A stretch of 64,000 nt of DNA from contig NZ_JADKSJ010000001.1 of NCBI RefSeq assembly GCF_015351235.1, positions 310,001 through 374,000 on the forward strand, read 5' to 3'. The first letter of the stretch is position 1. Each line of letters begins with the position of its first letter. The notes below the pieces were generated by a model. The model worked only from the letters and a program-made list of their open reading frames with translations. It made no database searches and was not told where the DNA came from. The position numbers and the translations under genes were made by a program. The stretch comes from Plantibacter sp. VKM Ac-2880. Lineage in GTDB: Bacteria; Actinomycetota; Actinomycetes; Actinomycetales; Microbacteriaceae. This document shows, piece after piece, positions 8,801-17,972 of this stretch.

Positions 8801-10266
8801 GGGCGCCATCGGCTGAGCGTCCCGTCGACGCGGACCACGGAGCGGAGACGGCCCCCCGGCTGTCGCGTGCGCTGCTGCCCGGCTTCCCGACGGCGCCGGT
8901 CAGGATCGTCCACCTCGGACTCGGCGCCTTCCACCGCGCGCACCAGGCCTGGTACACGCAGCTCGCCGACCCCGAGCACGAGTGGGGTATCGCCGCGTTC
9001 ACCGGCCGAAGCCCACAGGCCGCGACCGAGCTGAGCGCTCAGGACTGCCTGTACACCGTCGTCGAGCGGTCGGCCGCAGGCGATACGGCGACCGTCGTCG
9101 GCTCCATCGTCGAGGCCAGGGACGGAGCCGACCTCCCGCGCCTGCTCGACCTCCTCGCCCTGGAGTCGACCGCGATCGTCACGCTCACCGTGACCGAGTC
9201 CGGGTACCGCCTCGACACCGACGGCCGACCGGACGCGTCGGATCCGGCGGTCGAGCAGGACGTCGCCATCCTGTCCGCCGCCTGCCGCGCCGAGGAGGCG
9301 CTCGCGGAGGCCCGACCGACGACGGCCCTCGGTCGGCTGGTGCTCGGTCTCGAGGCGCGCCGTCGCTCTGGAGCCGGCCCGATCGCGATCGTCCCGTGCG
9401 ACAACATCGCCGACGGCGGCGCGCTCGTCCGGGGCGCGGTGCTCGCGCTCGCCGAGCGGGTCGACCCGGCGACCGCGGCGTGGATCGCCGAACAGGTGTC
9501 GTTCGTCTCGGCCTCGGTCGACCGCATCACGCCGCGGCCGACCCCCGCGGACGAGGTGGCGGCCGCCGCCCTCACCGGCTGCTCCGATGCGGTGCCCGTC
9601 GTCACCGAGCCCTTCACCGACTGGGTGCTGAGCGGCGACTTCCCCGCTGGACGACCGGCGTGGGAGCGGGCCGGGGTCCGCTTCGTCGACGACCTCGAGC
9701 CCTTCGAGCAACGCAAACTCCGCCTGCTCAACGGTGCGCACAGCCTGCTCGCCTACGCCGGACCGCTCCGCGGGCACGCCACGGTCGCCGAAGCCGTCGG
9801 CGACTCCGCGTGCCGAGCCTGGGTCGAGGAGTACTGGGACGAGACGGAGCGCCACCTCCCGGAGGACCTCGACCTGGCGGCCTACCGACGTGCGCTGCTG
9901 GAGCGCTTCGACAACGCCCGCATCGAACACCGGCTGCAGCAGATCGCGCTCGAAGGCGTGACGAAGCTGCGCGTCCGGATCGTCTCGACCCTCCTCGGTG
10001 AGCTGGCAGCCGGTCGCCCCGGGACCGGTTCGCTCCGCGTCGTCGCCGCCTGGGTGCGCGCCGTGCAGACGGACGACCGCCCGGGGGACGCGGCCGCGGA
10101 CGCCATCACCGAGGCCCTGCGCCTGCCGGGCACCGAGCGCACGACCGCACTCGTCCGCCTGATCGACCCACGCCTGCTCGATCCGTCGAGGGGTGGGGGC
10201 CCGGCGCTCGTCGCCGAGGTCGAACGCCTCGGTGCCGACCTGGTCCGAATCCGCCCGCGGCCCTGA
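8797..10266 (+). CDS. uxuB: Mannitol dehydrogenase-family oxidoreductase, probable D-fructuronate reductase
   Basis: 489-residue polyol-specific long-chain dehydrogenase. The N-terminal nucleotide-binding motif is [18 protein letters not shown]. The family's catalytic K-x4-N-x2-H signature is seen as [12 protein letters not shown] in the C-terminal half. Members include mannitol dehydrogenase, tagaturonate reductase and fructuronate reductase. Position directly between glucuronate isomerase and mannonate dehydratase makes fructuronate reductase (fructuronate to mannonate, NADH) the best call. The GTG start at 8797 overlaps the uxaC stop, implying coupled translation. Confidence 0.88.
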   Translation: MRAPSAERPVDADHGAETAPRLSRALLPGFPTAPVRIVHLGLGAFHRAHQAWYTQLADPEHEWGIAAFTGRSPQAATELSAQDCLYTVVERSAAGDTATVVGSIVEARDGADLPRLLDLLALESTAIVTLTVTESGYRLDTDGRPDASDPAVEQDVAILSAACRAEEALAEARPTTALGRLVLGLEARRRSGAGPIAIVPCDNIADGGALVRGAVLALAERVDPATAAWIAEQVSFVSASVDRITPRPTPADEVAAAALTGCSDAVPVVTEPFTDWVLSGDFPAGRPAWERAGVRFVDDLEPFEQRKLRLLNGAHSLLAYAGPLRGHATVAEAVGDSACRAWVEEYWDETERHLPEDLDLAAYRRALLERFDNARIEHRLQQIALEGVTKLRVRIVSTLLGELAAGRPGTGSLRVVAAWVRAVQTDDRPGDAAADAITEALRLPGTERTTALVRLIDPRLLDPSRGGGPALVAEVERLGADLVRIRPRP

Positions 10267-10328
10267 CACCACATCCGCTCGACCCCCGCGCGGCCACCTC
10301 GGTCGCACCGTACGAAGGAGTAGCACCG

Positions 10329-11567
10329 ATGAACATCGACAAGGCCGAGGTCATCGTCACGAGTCCCGACCGGAACTTCGTGACCCTGAAGCTCACGACG
10401 GACGACGGGCTCACCGGGCTCGGTGACGCCACCCTGAACGGGCGCGAGCAGGCCGTGGTCGCGTACCTCGCGGAGCACGTCGTGCCGCTGCTGCTCGGGC
10501 GCGATGCGGCTCGGATCGAGGACACCTGGCAGTTCCTGTACCGCTCGGCGTACTGGCGTCGCGGTCCGGTGACGATGGCGGCGATCGCTGCGGTCGACAT
10601 GGCGCTGTGGGACATCAAGGGCAAGGCGGCGGGCATGCCCGTGTACCAGCTGCTCGGTGGGGCGTCGCGGACGGGGCTGCTCGCGTACGGGCACGCGTCG
10701 GGCAAGACGAACGAGGAGCTGTTCGACAGCGTCCGCGAGCATCAGGCGCAGGGCTATAAGGCGATCCGCATCCAGACCGCGGTGCCCGGGCTGAAGTCGA
10801 TCTACGGGATCGCCTCCAACGCCACCTTCGAGGGCAACACGGGCGTGCGCTACGACCACGAGCCGGCTCAGCGGGGCGGCCTGCCGAACGAGGAGGATTG
10901 GGACACCCGGTCGTACCTGCGTCACCTGCCGACGGTGTTCGAGGCGGTGCGGAACGAGTTCGGGCCGGAGTTGCCGTTGCTGCACGACGGGCACCACCGG
11001 ATGACGCCGATCCAGGCGGCGAAGCTCGGGAAGTCGCTGGAGCCGTACGACCTGTTCTGGCTGGAGGACTGCACGCCCGCGGAGAACCCGGAGGCCCTGC
11101 GCCTCGTGCGGCAGCACACGACGACCCCGCTCGCGATCGGCGAGATCTTCAACACGGTGTGGGACTACCAGCAGATCATCCGCGAGCAGCTCATCGACTA
11201 CGTCCGCAGCGCGGTGACGCACACGGGCGGGATCACGCATCTGAAGAAGGTGCTCGACTACGCCTCGCAGTACCAGATCAAGTCGGGCATGCACGGGCCG
11301 ACGGACATCTCCCCGGTGGGCATGGCGGCCGCGATGCATCTCGGGCTCGCGATCCACAACTTCGGGATCCAGGAGTACATGAAGCACGGCGAGAAGACCG
11401 ATGCCGTGTTCCAGCAGTCCTACACGTGGGCCGACGGCATGCTGCACCCGGGCGAGGCTCCCGGTCTCGGTGTCGAGCTCGACGTCGACGAGGCCGGCAA
11501 GTACCCGTACCAGCGCGCCTACCTGCCCTACAACCGCCTGGCCGACGGCACCGTCCACGACTGGTGA
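10329..11567 (+). CDS. manD: D-mannonate dehydratase, enolase superfamily (ManD)
   Basis: 412-residue enolase-superfamily enzyme that dehydrates D-mannonate to 2-keto-3-deoxygluconate. Metal-ligand acids are visible in LLHDGHHR (about residue 220), [10 protein letters not shown] (about 245) and AIGEIFN (about 270). The ManD-type segment [21 protein letters not shown] region is present, as is the C-terminal [10 protein letters not shown] loop. The start is ATG at 10329 after GAAGGAG. It ends the three-step glucuronate-to-KDG operon. It is not the unrelated UxuA family of E. coli. D-gluconate dehydratase activity is an alternative known for close relatives. Confidence 0.9.
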   Translation: MNIDKAEVIVTSPDRNFVTLKLTTDDGLTGLGDATLNGREQAVVAYLAEHVVPLLLGRDAARIEDTWQFLYRSAYWRRGPVTMAAIAAVDMALWDIKGKAAGMPVYQLLGGASRTGLLAYGHASGKTNEELFDSVREHQAQGYKAIRIQTAVPGLKSIYGIASNATFEGNTGVRYDHEPAQRGGLPNEEDWDTRSYLRHLPTVFEAVRNEFGPELPLLHDGHHRMTPIQAAKLGKSLEPYDLFWLEDCTPAENPEALRLVRQHTTTPLAIGEIFNTVWDYQQIIREQLIDYVRSAVTHTGGITHLKKVLDYASQYQIKSGMHGPTDISPVGMAAAMHLGLAIHNFGIQEYMKHGEKTDAVFQQSYTWADGMLHPGEAPGLGVELDVDEAGKYPYQRAYLPYNRLADGTVHDW

Positions 11568-11828
11568 TCGTGGGCCGGGCGTAGCGCGCGGCTCGCTAAC
11601 CCGATGCGGCGTGAGTGCGCCCCTCCGCAGGCCCGCGTTCACGTTGACTTGGAGCTGTTGACGAATATTCGACGAGTTTTCCCAGCTGCACCAACTGGCA
11701 AATGGGGAAGAGCCTAGGGCTTGCCGTCAGTACACGAGCTGACTCAAGAGCTGGACCGAGACTCTGAAAATGGCCGCGGCGTCGCTCTGGCTTGCTCCCT
11801 TCGCAGGACCTCGCGCGGTAGGACGGGG
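11568..11828. other. Gene-free convergent interval with an A+T-richer core
   Basis: About 260 bases separate the convergent mannonate dehydratase and RidA genes. No supported gene was found. The stretch around 11640-11720 is visibly less GC-rich than its surroundings and includes the perfect palindrome CGAATATTCG (11662-11671). It contains neither of the two dispersed repeat families found elsewhere in the window. It may be a decayed remnant; I see no frame worth calling. Confidence 0.5.
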
Positions 11829-12233
11829 TCAGTCGACGATGGCGATCGCGTCGATCTCGACGAGCATCTCCTCGCGGGGGAGGCCGGTGAAGACCGTGGT
11901 GCGCGACGGCAGGACGCCGCCCGTGACGCGCGAGCCGACGAACTCGCCGTAGGCGTCGTTCATGATCGCGAAGTCCTCGCGCTTCGTGAGGTAGACGCGC
12001 AGCATCATGACGTCGTCGAAGGTCGCACCGCCGGCTGCGAGGATCGCCTCGACGTTCTGCAGGGTGCGGGTGGTCTGCGCGGCGACGTCACCCGGGAACA
12101 GGTACTCGTTCGTCGCTGGGTCGACGGGGCCCTGGCCGGAGACCTGGACGAAGTTGCCCTTGCGGACCCCCTGCGAGAAGGTGTGCGCGGGAGCCGGAGC
12201 GTCGGTCGTGGAGATGGCGGTGCGTGCGGTCAT
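11829..12233 (-). CDS. ridA: RidA-family enamine/imine deaminase
   Basis: 134-residue YjgF/YER057c/UK114-family protein. RidA hydrolyses the reactive enamine/imine released by PLP-dependent dehydratases to the keto acid and ammonia. The conserved Arg is in LPSRTTVFTGLP and the conserved Glu in EMLVEIDAIA near the C-terminus. The start is ATG at 12233. It lies beside IclR and KDG kinase genes and across from a PLP-dependent lyase (14311-15615). This strongly suggests it processes that enzyme's imine product rather than being a housekeeping RidA. Confidence 0.92.
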   Translation of the reverse strand: MTARTAISTTDAPAPAHTFSQGVRKGNFVQVSGQGPVDPATNEYLFPGDVAAQTTRTLQNVEAILAAGGATFDDVMMLRVYLTKREDFAIMNDAYGEFVGSRVTGGVLPSRTTVFTGLPREEMLVEIDAIAIVD

Positions 12234-12258
12234 GGGGGTGTCCTTCGTGTGGGTGGCC

Positions 12259-12353
12259 CTTCGACAAGCTCAGGGACCGGGGTGGGGGTCAGCGACCGGG
12301 GAGTGGTCAGGGGGCGGGGTGGATGGTCAGGGACCGGGGAGTGGTCAGGGAGT
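12259..12353 (-). repeat. Family-2 dispersed repeat plus degenerate GGTCAGGGACCGGGG repeats
   Basis: On the plus strand this begins with one full copy of CTTCGACAAGCTCAGGGACC (12259-12278). It is followed by imperfect reiterations of GTCAGGGACCGGGGAGTG up to the IclR stop. It lies downstream of the IclR stop and upstream of ridA, both on the minus strand. Read in the direction of transcription the unit is GGTCCCTGAGCTTGTCGAAG, the orientation seen at the other three loci of this family. Confidence 0.85.
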
Positions 12354-13109
12354 GGGGGTCGGCGGCGGAGGCGCGTAGCCGAGCTCGGCGGAGATCGACT
12401 CCGTGGTGGCGAGCAGCTGTGGCAGCAGGGCGCGGACGCCGCTGTGGGGGAGCACCATCGTCGGGACCGAGATCGACACGGCGGCGGCGACGCGGCCGTC
12501 CGGCCCGAACACCGGCGCGGCGACGCAGTTCATGAAGCTCTCGTGCTCCTCGTGGTCCTCGGCCCACCCGCGTCCGTTGGAGCGCTCGATCTCTGCGAGG
12601 AGGGCGTCGGCGTCGGTGATGGTCTTGTCCGTGTACCGCTCGAAGACGATGCCGGTGACGACGCGCCGACGCTCGGCCTCGTCGAGTCCACCGAGGAGCA
12701 CCTTGGCCACGCCGGTCGCATACAGCGAGGCTGGCAGGCCGACGCGCGAGTACATCCGGAGCGGTTGGCGCGACTCGACCTTGTCGATGTAGAACACTGA
12801 ACCGTTCTCGTACGCGGCGAGATGGACCGTCTGGCCGGTCGCCGCGCCGAGCGCGCGGAGGTGCGGGGCCGCGACTCCGCGCACGTCCTGCTCGTCGAGG
12901 GCGGTCTGCGTCAGTTCGAACATCGCCCGCCCGAGGTGGTAGCGGTACGAGGCGTCGCGGGTGACGAAGCCGTGCTCCTCGAGCGTGTTCAGGAGGCGCA
13001 GCACCGTGGTCTTGTGCACACCGGCCGTCGCCGCGAGTGCGTCGAGGGAGTTCGTGCCGGAGACGATCTCGCGGAGGAGGTCGAGCGCGCGGGAGAGTGA
13101 CTGGCTCAT
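12345..13109 (-). CDS. IclR-family transcriptional regulator
   Basis: 254 residues. A winged HTH is at about 1-60 (LDALAATAGVHKTTVLRLLNTLEEHGFV), followed by an IclR effector-binding domain (VHLAAYENGSVFYIDKVES...; SAELGYAPP at the end). The start is ATG at 13109, overlapping the kinase stop by four bases (ATGA), so kinase and regulator are co-translated. IclR proteins often sense keto-acids and aromatic or sugar acids. It probably controls the divergent pair of operons here through the TTGCA/TGCAA half-sites at 14232-14257. Confidence 0.93.
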   Translation of the reverse strand: MSQSLSRALDLLREIVSGTNSLDALAATAGVHKTTVLRLLNTLEEHGFVTRDASYRYHLGRAMFELTQTALDEQDVRGVAAPHLRALGAATGQTVHLAAYENGSVFYIDKVESRQPLRMYSRVGLPASLYATGVAKVLLGGLDEAERRRVVTGIVFERYTDKTITDADALLAEIERSNGRGWAEDHEEHESFMNCVAAPVFGPDGRVAAAVSISVPTMVLPHSGVRALLPQLLATTESISAELGYAPPPPTPTP

Positions 13110-14158
13110 GCGCCCACCGTCCCCGGTGATCCGGCGGTCGACCAGGGCAAGGGTCGATCGGCGGCGATCCGCCATGAGGCCCATGCCTCGTCGTCCGCCT
13201 CGACGATGGTCCGGACGCCGGGTGCGTCGGGGACGGACTCCGGGCGGTCACCGTGGCAGATGAGCGTCGATGCCGCGACCGCGTGGCCGAGCCGCGTGCA
13301 GGCGGCGTCGTCGAGTCCGTGGGCCAGGCCGGCGAGGTAGCCGGCGGCGAACGCATCGCCCGCGCCGACCGTCTCGACGACGTCGACCGAGAGGGACCGC
13401 ACCACGCAGTGCTCCGCGACGCCCCGGTGGACCGTCGTCGCGGCGTTCTCTTCGTCCTTCAGGACGATGCGCTGCAGGGTGGGCAGATCCGCGAAGAGCC
13501 GCTCGGCGTCCGCATGCCCGAAGAACAGCTCCGCCTCGTCGGTGCCGAGGAAGAGGACCGAGGCCTGGTCGAGCAGACGGTGGAGTGCGGCCGTGGACCG
13601 GCGCTCCCACAGGCGCGGCCGGAAGTTGAGGTCGACGCTCAGGACGGCGCCGTCGGGGAGGGCTCCACCCAGCTCGCCGACGAGTTCCGCGGTCGAGTCG
13701 GACAGCGCGGGCGTGATCCCCGAGGTGTGCACGATGGCCGACGCGGTGACGGCCGCACGCGTCGCGTCATGCAGGAGGGTGTCGGCACCGAGCGCCGACG
13801 CGGCCGAGCCGCTGCGGTAGTAGTGCATCCGCGGTCGTCGATCGCCGTCGGCACCGACGACCGTCTCCTTCACGTAGAGCCCGGTGGGTCGGTGGTCGTC
13901 GCGCTCGACGGCGTCGGTGAGCACGCCGTCGTTGCGGGCCGTCTCGAGGATGTAATCGCCGAAGCCGTCGTCGCCGACGCGCGAGATCCAGTGGGTGGGG
14001 ACGCCCAGGCGAGCGAGGCTGGACGCGACGTTGAACTCCGCACCCCCGACGCCCGTGCGGTACTCGCGCGCCTCGGCGACGGGGAGCTGCCCCTCGGGGA
14101 GGAGGACCACCATCGCCTCGCCGATCGTGCTCACGGTGGACGGTGACGTCGTCATCAC
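13106..14158 (-). CDS. kdgK: PfkB-family sugar kinase, probable 2-keto-3-deoxygluconate kinase
   Basis: 350-residue ribokinase-family enzyme. The N-terminal GEAMVVLLPEG and GGAEFNVASSLARLG blocks bind substrate. The C-terminal signature VETVGAGDAFAAGYLAG holds the anion hole and the catalytic Asp. A KdgK assignment (KDG to KDPG) follows from its place beside KDPG aldolase and a KDG-producing operon. The start is GTG at 14158 or ATG at 14155; GAGGGG lies just upstream and suits either. It is divergent from the lyase operon. Confidence 0.85.
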   Translation of the reverse strand: MMTTSPSTVSTIGEAMVVLLPEGQLPVAEAREYRTGVGGAEFNVASSLARLGVPTHWISRVGDDGFGDYILETARNDGVLTDAVERDDHRPTGLYVKETVVGADGDRRPRMHYYRSGSAASALGADTLLHDATRAAVTASAIVHTSGITPALSDSTAELVGELGGALPDGAVLSVDLNFRPRLWERRSTAALHRLLDQASVLFLGTDEAELFFGHADAERLFADLPTLQRIVLKDEENAATTVHRGVAEHCVVRSLSVDVVETVGAGDAFAAGYLAGLAHGLDDAACTRLGHAVAASTLICHGDRPESVPDAPGVRTIVEADDEAWASWRIAADRPLPWSTAGSPGTVGA

Positions 14159-14231
14159 GGTTCCCCTCGTGTCGCGGCCCTGTCCGGTTGACGGCCTGTG
14201 GTCGCAATGCTAGAACAGACGTAGCAATCCG

Positions 14232-14257
14232 TGCAATAGACGTTGCACATGTTGCAA
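14232..14257. promoter_or_regulatory. Candidate IclR operator with overlapping TGCAA/TTGCA half-sites
   Basis: The divergent kinase/lyase region carries TGCAA (14232-14236), TTGCA (14243-14247) and TGCAA (14253-14257). These form two overlapping inverted repeats: TGCAA-6-TTGCA and TTGCA-5-TGCAA. A related GCAAT lies just upstream at about 14224. Short spaced arms of this kind suit IclR-type binding, and an IclR gene is in the adjacent operon. The last half-site is about 54 bases from the lyase start. Confidence 0.6.
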
Positions 14258-14310
14258 CCTGCCTCGCCGGTTCGCGGTGGTGCAACGCTCGGACCCGAAA
14301 CGAGGAGACC

Positions 14311-15615
14311 ATGACGGACGACTTCGACGCCGCCGACCTCGGGGTGCTCGACGGCAGCCTCAAGGGCTTCCCGCCGGCCTCCGTCGGAACGGATGCGGCC
14401 ACGTTCCTCGGAGCTCGCCCGGCGCTCGCCGACTTCACGACGCCCCTCGTCACCCTCGACCGCTCGGCGGTCGCCGACAACGTCGAGACCATGCGGCAGT
14501 GGTGCGAGCGCGCCGGCGTCGGGCTCGCCCCGCACGGCAAGACGACGATGAACCGTGCTCTCTGGCAACGCCAGCTCGACGCCGGTAGCTGGGGTGTCAC
14601 CGTCGCGACGCCGTGGCAGCTCTCGATCGCCCTCGACTGGTCGATCCCCCGCGTCATGCTCGCCAACGCGCTGGTGCAGCCTGAGCACCTCCGCGCCGTC
14701 GGGCGCGCGTTGGACGAGGGCGACACCGAGATCGTCGTGTGGGCCGACTCGGTCCGCGCGGTCGAGATCATGGCCCGCGTGCTCGCCGAGCAGCCGCCAC
14801 ATCGTCCACTGCACGTGCTCGTCGAACTGGGAGCACCGGGCGGCCGGACGGGGGCCCGCGACCACGCCACCGCTCGGGAGATCGTCGACGCCGTCGTCGC
14901 CTCGCCAGAGCTCGCGCTCGCCGGTGTCAGCGGGTACGAGGGCGCGCTCGCGCACCACGGCGACGAGGGTTCGCTCCGGATCGTCCGCGACTACCTCGAG
15001 TCCCTCGCGGCGCTGCACACCGAGTTGCTCGCCAGCGGCCGCTACGACGAGCGCGTCGACACCGTCATCGTGACCGCCGGCGGCAGCGCCTACTTCGACG
15101 TCGTCGCCGAGGTCCTCGCCGGCCTGCGCGACCTCGACGGTGCACGCGGTCGGCGCGTCGACGTCCTGCTGCGCTCCGGCGCCTACATCACCCACGACGA
15201 CGGCTTCTACCGCGGCATCACGCCCCTCGGACGGCACGAAGGCGTCGGTGCGTTCCGCTCGGCGATCCACGGCTGGGCCACGGTCGTCTCCCGCCCCGAG
15301 CCCGGTCTCGCGCTCATCGACGGCGGCAAGCGCGACTTCCCCTTCGACGAGGGGCTGCCTGAGGTGCAGGGTGTCCGTCGTGCCGGGTCCAGCATCGTCG
15401 AACCGCTGGCGGGTGCGACGACCACGGCCATGAACGACCAGCACACCTTCGTCTCCCTGCCGCCCGGCAGCGACGTCGAGGTCGGCGACGTGATCCGCCT
15501 CGGCCTCTCCCACCCCTGCACCACCTTCGACAAGTGGCGTGCGCTCATCGTCGTCGACGACGTCCGTCTCGCCGAACCGCACGCCGTCGACGCCGTCACC
15601 ACGACCTTCGGCTGA
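14311..15615 (+). CDS. PLP-dependent D-serine dehydratase/D-threonine aldolase-like lyase
   Basis: 434-residue fold-III (alanine racemase N-terminal) enzyme with a DSD1-type C-terminal domain. The likely PLP lysine is Lys77 in APHGKTTM. The zinc/substrate motif SHPCTTFDKW is near residue 400, as in eukaryotic-type D-serine dehydratase and D-threonine aldolase. The start is ATG at 14311 after GAGGAG. RidA and a KDG kinase/KDPG aldolase pair are its neighbours. I therefore infer it acts as an ammonia-lyase on a 2-amino-2-deoxy aldonate (D-glucosaminate to KDG) rather than on free D-serine. Activity on D-serine or D-threonine remains the alternative. Confidence 0.85.
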   Translation: MTDDFDAADLGVLDGSLKGFPPASVGTDAATFLGARPALADFTTPLVTLDRSAVADNVETMRQWCERAGVGLAPHGKTTMNRALWQRQLDAGSWGVTVATPWQLSIALDWSIPRVMLANALVQPEHLRAVGRALDEGDTEIVVWADSVRAVEIMARVLAEQPPHRPLHVLVELGAPGGRTGARDHATAREIVDAVVASPELALAGVSGYEGALAHHGDEGSLRIVRDYLESLAALHTELLASGRYDERVDTVIVTAGGSAYFDVVAEVLAGLRDLDGARGRRVDVLLRSGAYITHDDGFYRGITPLGRHEGVGAFRSAIHGWATVVSRPEPGLALIDGGKRDFPFDEGLPEVQGVRRAGSSIVEPLAGATTTAMNDQHTFVSLPPGSDVEVGDVIRLGLSHPCTTFDKWRALIVVDDVRLAEPHAVDAVTTTFG

Positions 15616-15638
15616 GCCGACCCGAACAGGAGACCCGC

Positions 15639-16298
15639 ATGACGCTCGAGACCCCTCCGTCCACCCCGCACGCCCTCGACGCGCTCTACGCCGACCGCGC
15701 CATCGCCGTCGTGCGCGTGCCCGTCATCCCCGACCCGGTCGAACTCTGCCGGGCGCTCGCCGCGGGCGGCATCCGCAGCGTCGAGTTCACCTTCACCACC
15801 CCCGGTGTCGAGGCGCTGATCCGGGCCGCCGCCGATGCGGCCGCTGACCACGGGGCGATGATCGGTGCCGGGACGGTCGTGGACCGCGACACCGCGCAGC
15901 GCGCCATCGACGCCGGCGCGCAGTTCCTCGTCACCCCCGGCCTGAGCGAGGAGGTCGCCGAGGTCGCGACCGCCGCCGGCGTCCCGTTCCTGCTCGGGGC
16001 GATGACGCCCAGCGAGGTCATGCGTGCCGCGGCACTCGGCTCCCACGCGGTGAAGATCTTCCCGGCCGCCGCCATGGGGCCCGGGTTCCTCAAAGACCTG
16101 TCCGGCCCGTTCCCCGGTCTCCGGCTGGTGCCCTCCGGCGGCCTGCACGCCGGCAACGCCCGCGACTACATCCAGGCCGGTGCCGCCGCCGTGACCGCGG
16201 GCTCCAGCGTGGTCGGAGCGGCCGACGTCGCCGCCGCGGACTGGGCCGGCGTCACCGAGCGCGCGGCCGCGTTCACCGCGGCGGCCCTGCTTCCGTGA
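15639..16298 (+). CDS. eda: KDPG/KHG aldolase (2-dehydro-3-deoxyphosphogluconate aldolase)
   Basis: 219-residue class-I aldolase that cleaves KDPG to pyruvate and glyceraldehyde 3-phosphate. The Schiff-base lysine is Lys139 in HAVKIFPAA, and the conserved acid is in SVEFTFTTPG near residue 49. The GAGTV and VPSGGL phosphate-binding loops are visible. The start is ATG at 15639 after AGGAGA. The stop overlaps the GTG start of the deacylase. It provides the final step for KDG made by both neighbouring sugar-acid loci. Confidence 0.95.
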   Translation: MTLETPPSTPHALDALYADRAIAVVRVPVIPDPVELCRALAAGGIRSVEFTFTTPGVEALIRAAADAAADHGAMIGAGTVVDRDTAQRAIDAGAQFLVTPGLSEEVAEVATAAGVPFLLGAMTPSEVMRAAALGSHAVKIFPAAAMGPGFLKDLSGPFPGLRLVPSGGLHAGNARDYIQAGAAAVTAGSSVVGAADVAAADWAGVTERAAAFTAAALLP

Positions 16299-17935
16299 GT
16301 TCACGGCCGACGGGCGATGCGCGCGCGGTGCTCCTCCGCGATGCGCGCATCGTCGACGGCACCGGTGGTCCGAGCGCGCTCGGCTCGGTGCTCATCGACG
16401 GCGGCCGCATCGTCGCGATCGGCGCTGACGCCGCCGCCAGCGCGCCGGCCGATGCGCTCGTCGTCGACGCGGCTGGGCTCGTCGCCGCACCGGGGTTCAT
16501 CGACATGCACGCGCACTCCGACCTCGCCGTGCTCCGCGACCACGACCACCTCGCGAAGGTCTCGCAGGGCGTCACCACCGAAGTGCTCGGGCAGGACGGC
16601 CTCTCCTACGCGCCGACCGACGACCGCACCATGGCGATCGTCCGGCAGCAGATCGCCGGCTGGAACGGGCAACCCGACGACGTGGACTTCGCCTGGCGGA
16701 GCGTCGGCGAGTACCTCGACCGCGTCGACCGCGGAGCCGCGCTGAACGTCGCCTACCTCGTCCCGCAGGGCTCCGTGCGCATGCTCGTGGTCGGCACCGA
16801 GAACCGGGCTGCGACCCCGGACGAGATCATGCGCATGCGGGAGCTCGTCGCTGCAGGGCTTCGGGAGGGTGCCGTCGGCATGTCCTCCGGCCTCACCTAC
16901 GTGCCCGGGATGTTCGCCGACACCGACGAACTTGTCGCGCTCTGCCGCACGGTCGCGGAGCACGGCGGCTTCTACGCACCGCACCAGCGCTCCTACGGGA
17001 AGGGTGCTCTCGAGGCCTATGCGGAGATGATCGACGTCAGTCGTCGCTCCGGCTGTGCGCTGCACCTCACGCACGCGACGATGAACTTCGGCGTCAACGC
17101 AGGTCGTGCGGCCGAGCTCGTGGCGCTCATCGACGACGCCATCGCCGACGGTGTCGACCTCACGCTCGACACCTACCCCTACCTTCCGGGGTCGACCACA
17201 CTCTCGGCACTCCTCCCGAGCTGGGCGGCCGTCGGCGGGCCGGAAGCGACGCTCGAGCGACTCGGCGACGACGACGTCCGCGCGCGGGTGCGGTACGAGC
17301 TCGAAGTGCTCGGCACGGACGGCTGCCACGGCGTCGTCACCGACTGGGCGACGATCGAGATCTCCGGTGTCGCGAACCCCGAGCTCGCCGGTTTCGTCGG
17401 CCGGACCGTCTCCGCCATCGCCGCCGAGGACACCGGCCACGCCTGGTCGGGCGACCCCACCGCCCTGTTCTTCGAGCTCCTCGAGGCCGACCGCCTCGCG
17501 ACCGGCATCCTCCAGCACGTCGGCGACGAGGCCAACGTGCGCACGATGATGGTGCACCCGGCCCACACGGGCGGCAGCGACGGCATCCTCGTCGGCGCGA
17601 AACCCCACCCTCGCGCCTGGGGCACCTTCCCGCGCTACCTCGGGCACTACGTCCGTGAAGCCGACGTGCTCGGGCTCGAGGACGCCGTCGCCCACCTCAC
17701 CTCCCGTCCAGCCGCCCGACTCGGGCTCACCGAACGCGGCGTCCTCCGCGTCGGTGCCGTCGCCGACGTCGTGCTCTTCGATCCCGAGACGATCGCCGAC
17801 CGCGCGACCTTCGCCGAACCGCGGCAACAGGCCGCCGGCATCCCGTGGGTCTTCGTGAACGGCGTCGCCGTCATGGCCGACGGTCGTCGCACCGACGCCG
17901 TCCCCGGCCGCTCGCTCCGTCGTCGCCCGTCCTGA
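16295..17935 (+). CDS. N-acyl-D-amino-acid deacylase (D-aminoacylase family)
   Basis: 546-residue amidohydrolase-superfamily enzyme. The metal motif FIDMHAHSDL holds His72 and His74. Family blocks VSQGVTTEVLGQDG, SSGLTYVPGMFADTDEL, LHLTHATMNFG and DTYPYLPGSTTLSALLP follow in order. D-aminoacylases remove acyl groups from N-acyl-D-amino acids. In this operon it could deacetylate an N-acetyl amino-sugar acid before deamination. The GTG start at 16295 overlaps the aldolase stop (GTGA). No signal peptide, so cytoplasmic. Confidence 0.9.
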   Translation: MSSRPTGDARAVLLRDARIVDGTGGPSALGSVLIDGGRIVAIGADAAASAPADALVVDAAGLVAAPGFIDMHAHSDLAVLRDHDHLAKVSQGVTTEVLGQDGLSYAPTDDRTMAIVRQQIAGWNGQPDDVDFAWRSVGEYLDRVDRGAALNVAYLVPQGSVRMLVVGTENRAATPDEIMRMRELVAAGLREGAVGMSSGLTYVPGMFADTDELVALCRTVAEHGGFYAPHQRSYGKGALEAYAEMIDVSRRSGCALHLTHATMNFGVNAGRAAELVALIDDAIADGVDLTLDTYPYLPGSTTLSALLPSWAAVGGPEATLERLGDDDVRARVRYELEVLGTDGCHGVVTDWATIEISGVANPELAGFVGRTVSAIAAEDTGHAWSGDPTALFFELLEADRLATGILQHVGDEANVRTMMVHPAHTGGSDGILVGAKPHPRAWGTFPRYLGHYVREADVLGLEDAVAHLTSRPAARLGLTERGVLRVGAVADVVLFDPETIADRATFAEPRQQAAGIPWVFVNGVAVMADGRRTDAVPGRSLRRRPS

Positions 17936-17972
17936 CCCGTTCCCCCTCCCCGTCGACACAGAAGGTCCTCCC

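Noticed and set aside
4964-8809. Very long open frames overlapping well-supported genes (for example 1281 codons on the minus strand here and 725 codons at 1957-4134)
   Set aside because: They arise from high-GC third-position bias, are antisense or out of frame to genes with clear domains and ribosome sites, and encode low-complexity Arg/Ala/Gly-rich sequence.
14311-15615. Plain D-serine or D-threonine utilisation as the sole role of the lyase
   Set aside because: Not excluded biochemically, but it would not explain the coupled KDG kinase and KDPG aldolase. Kept as the alternative only.
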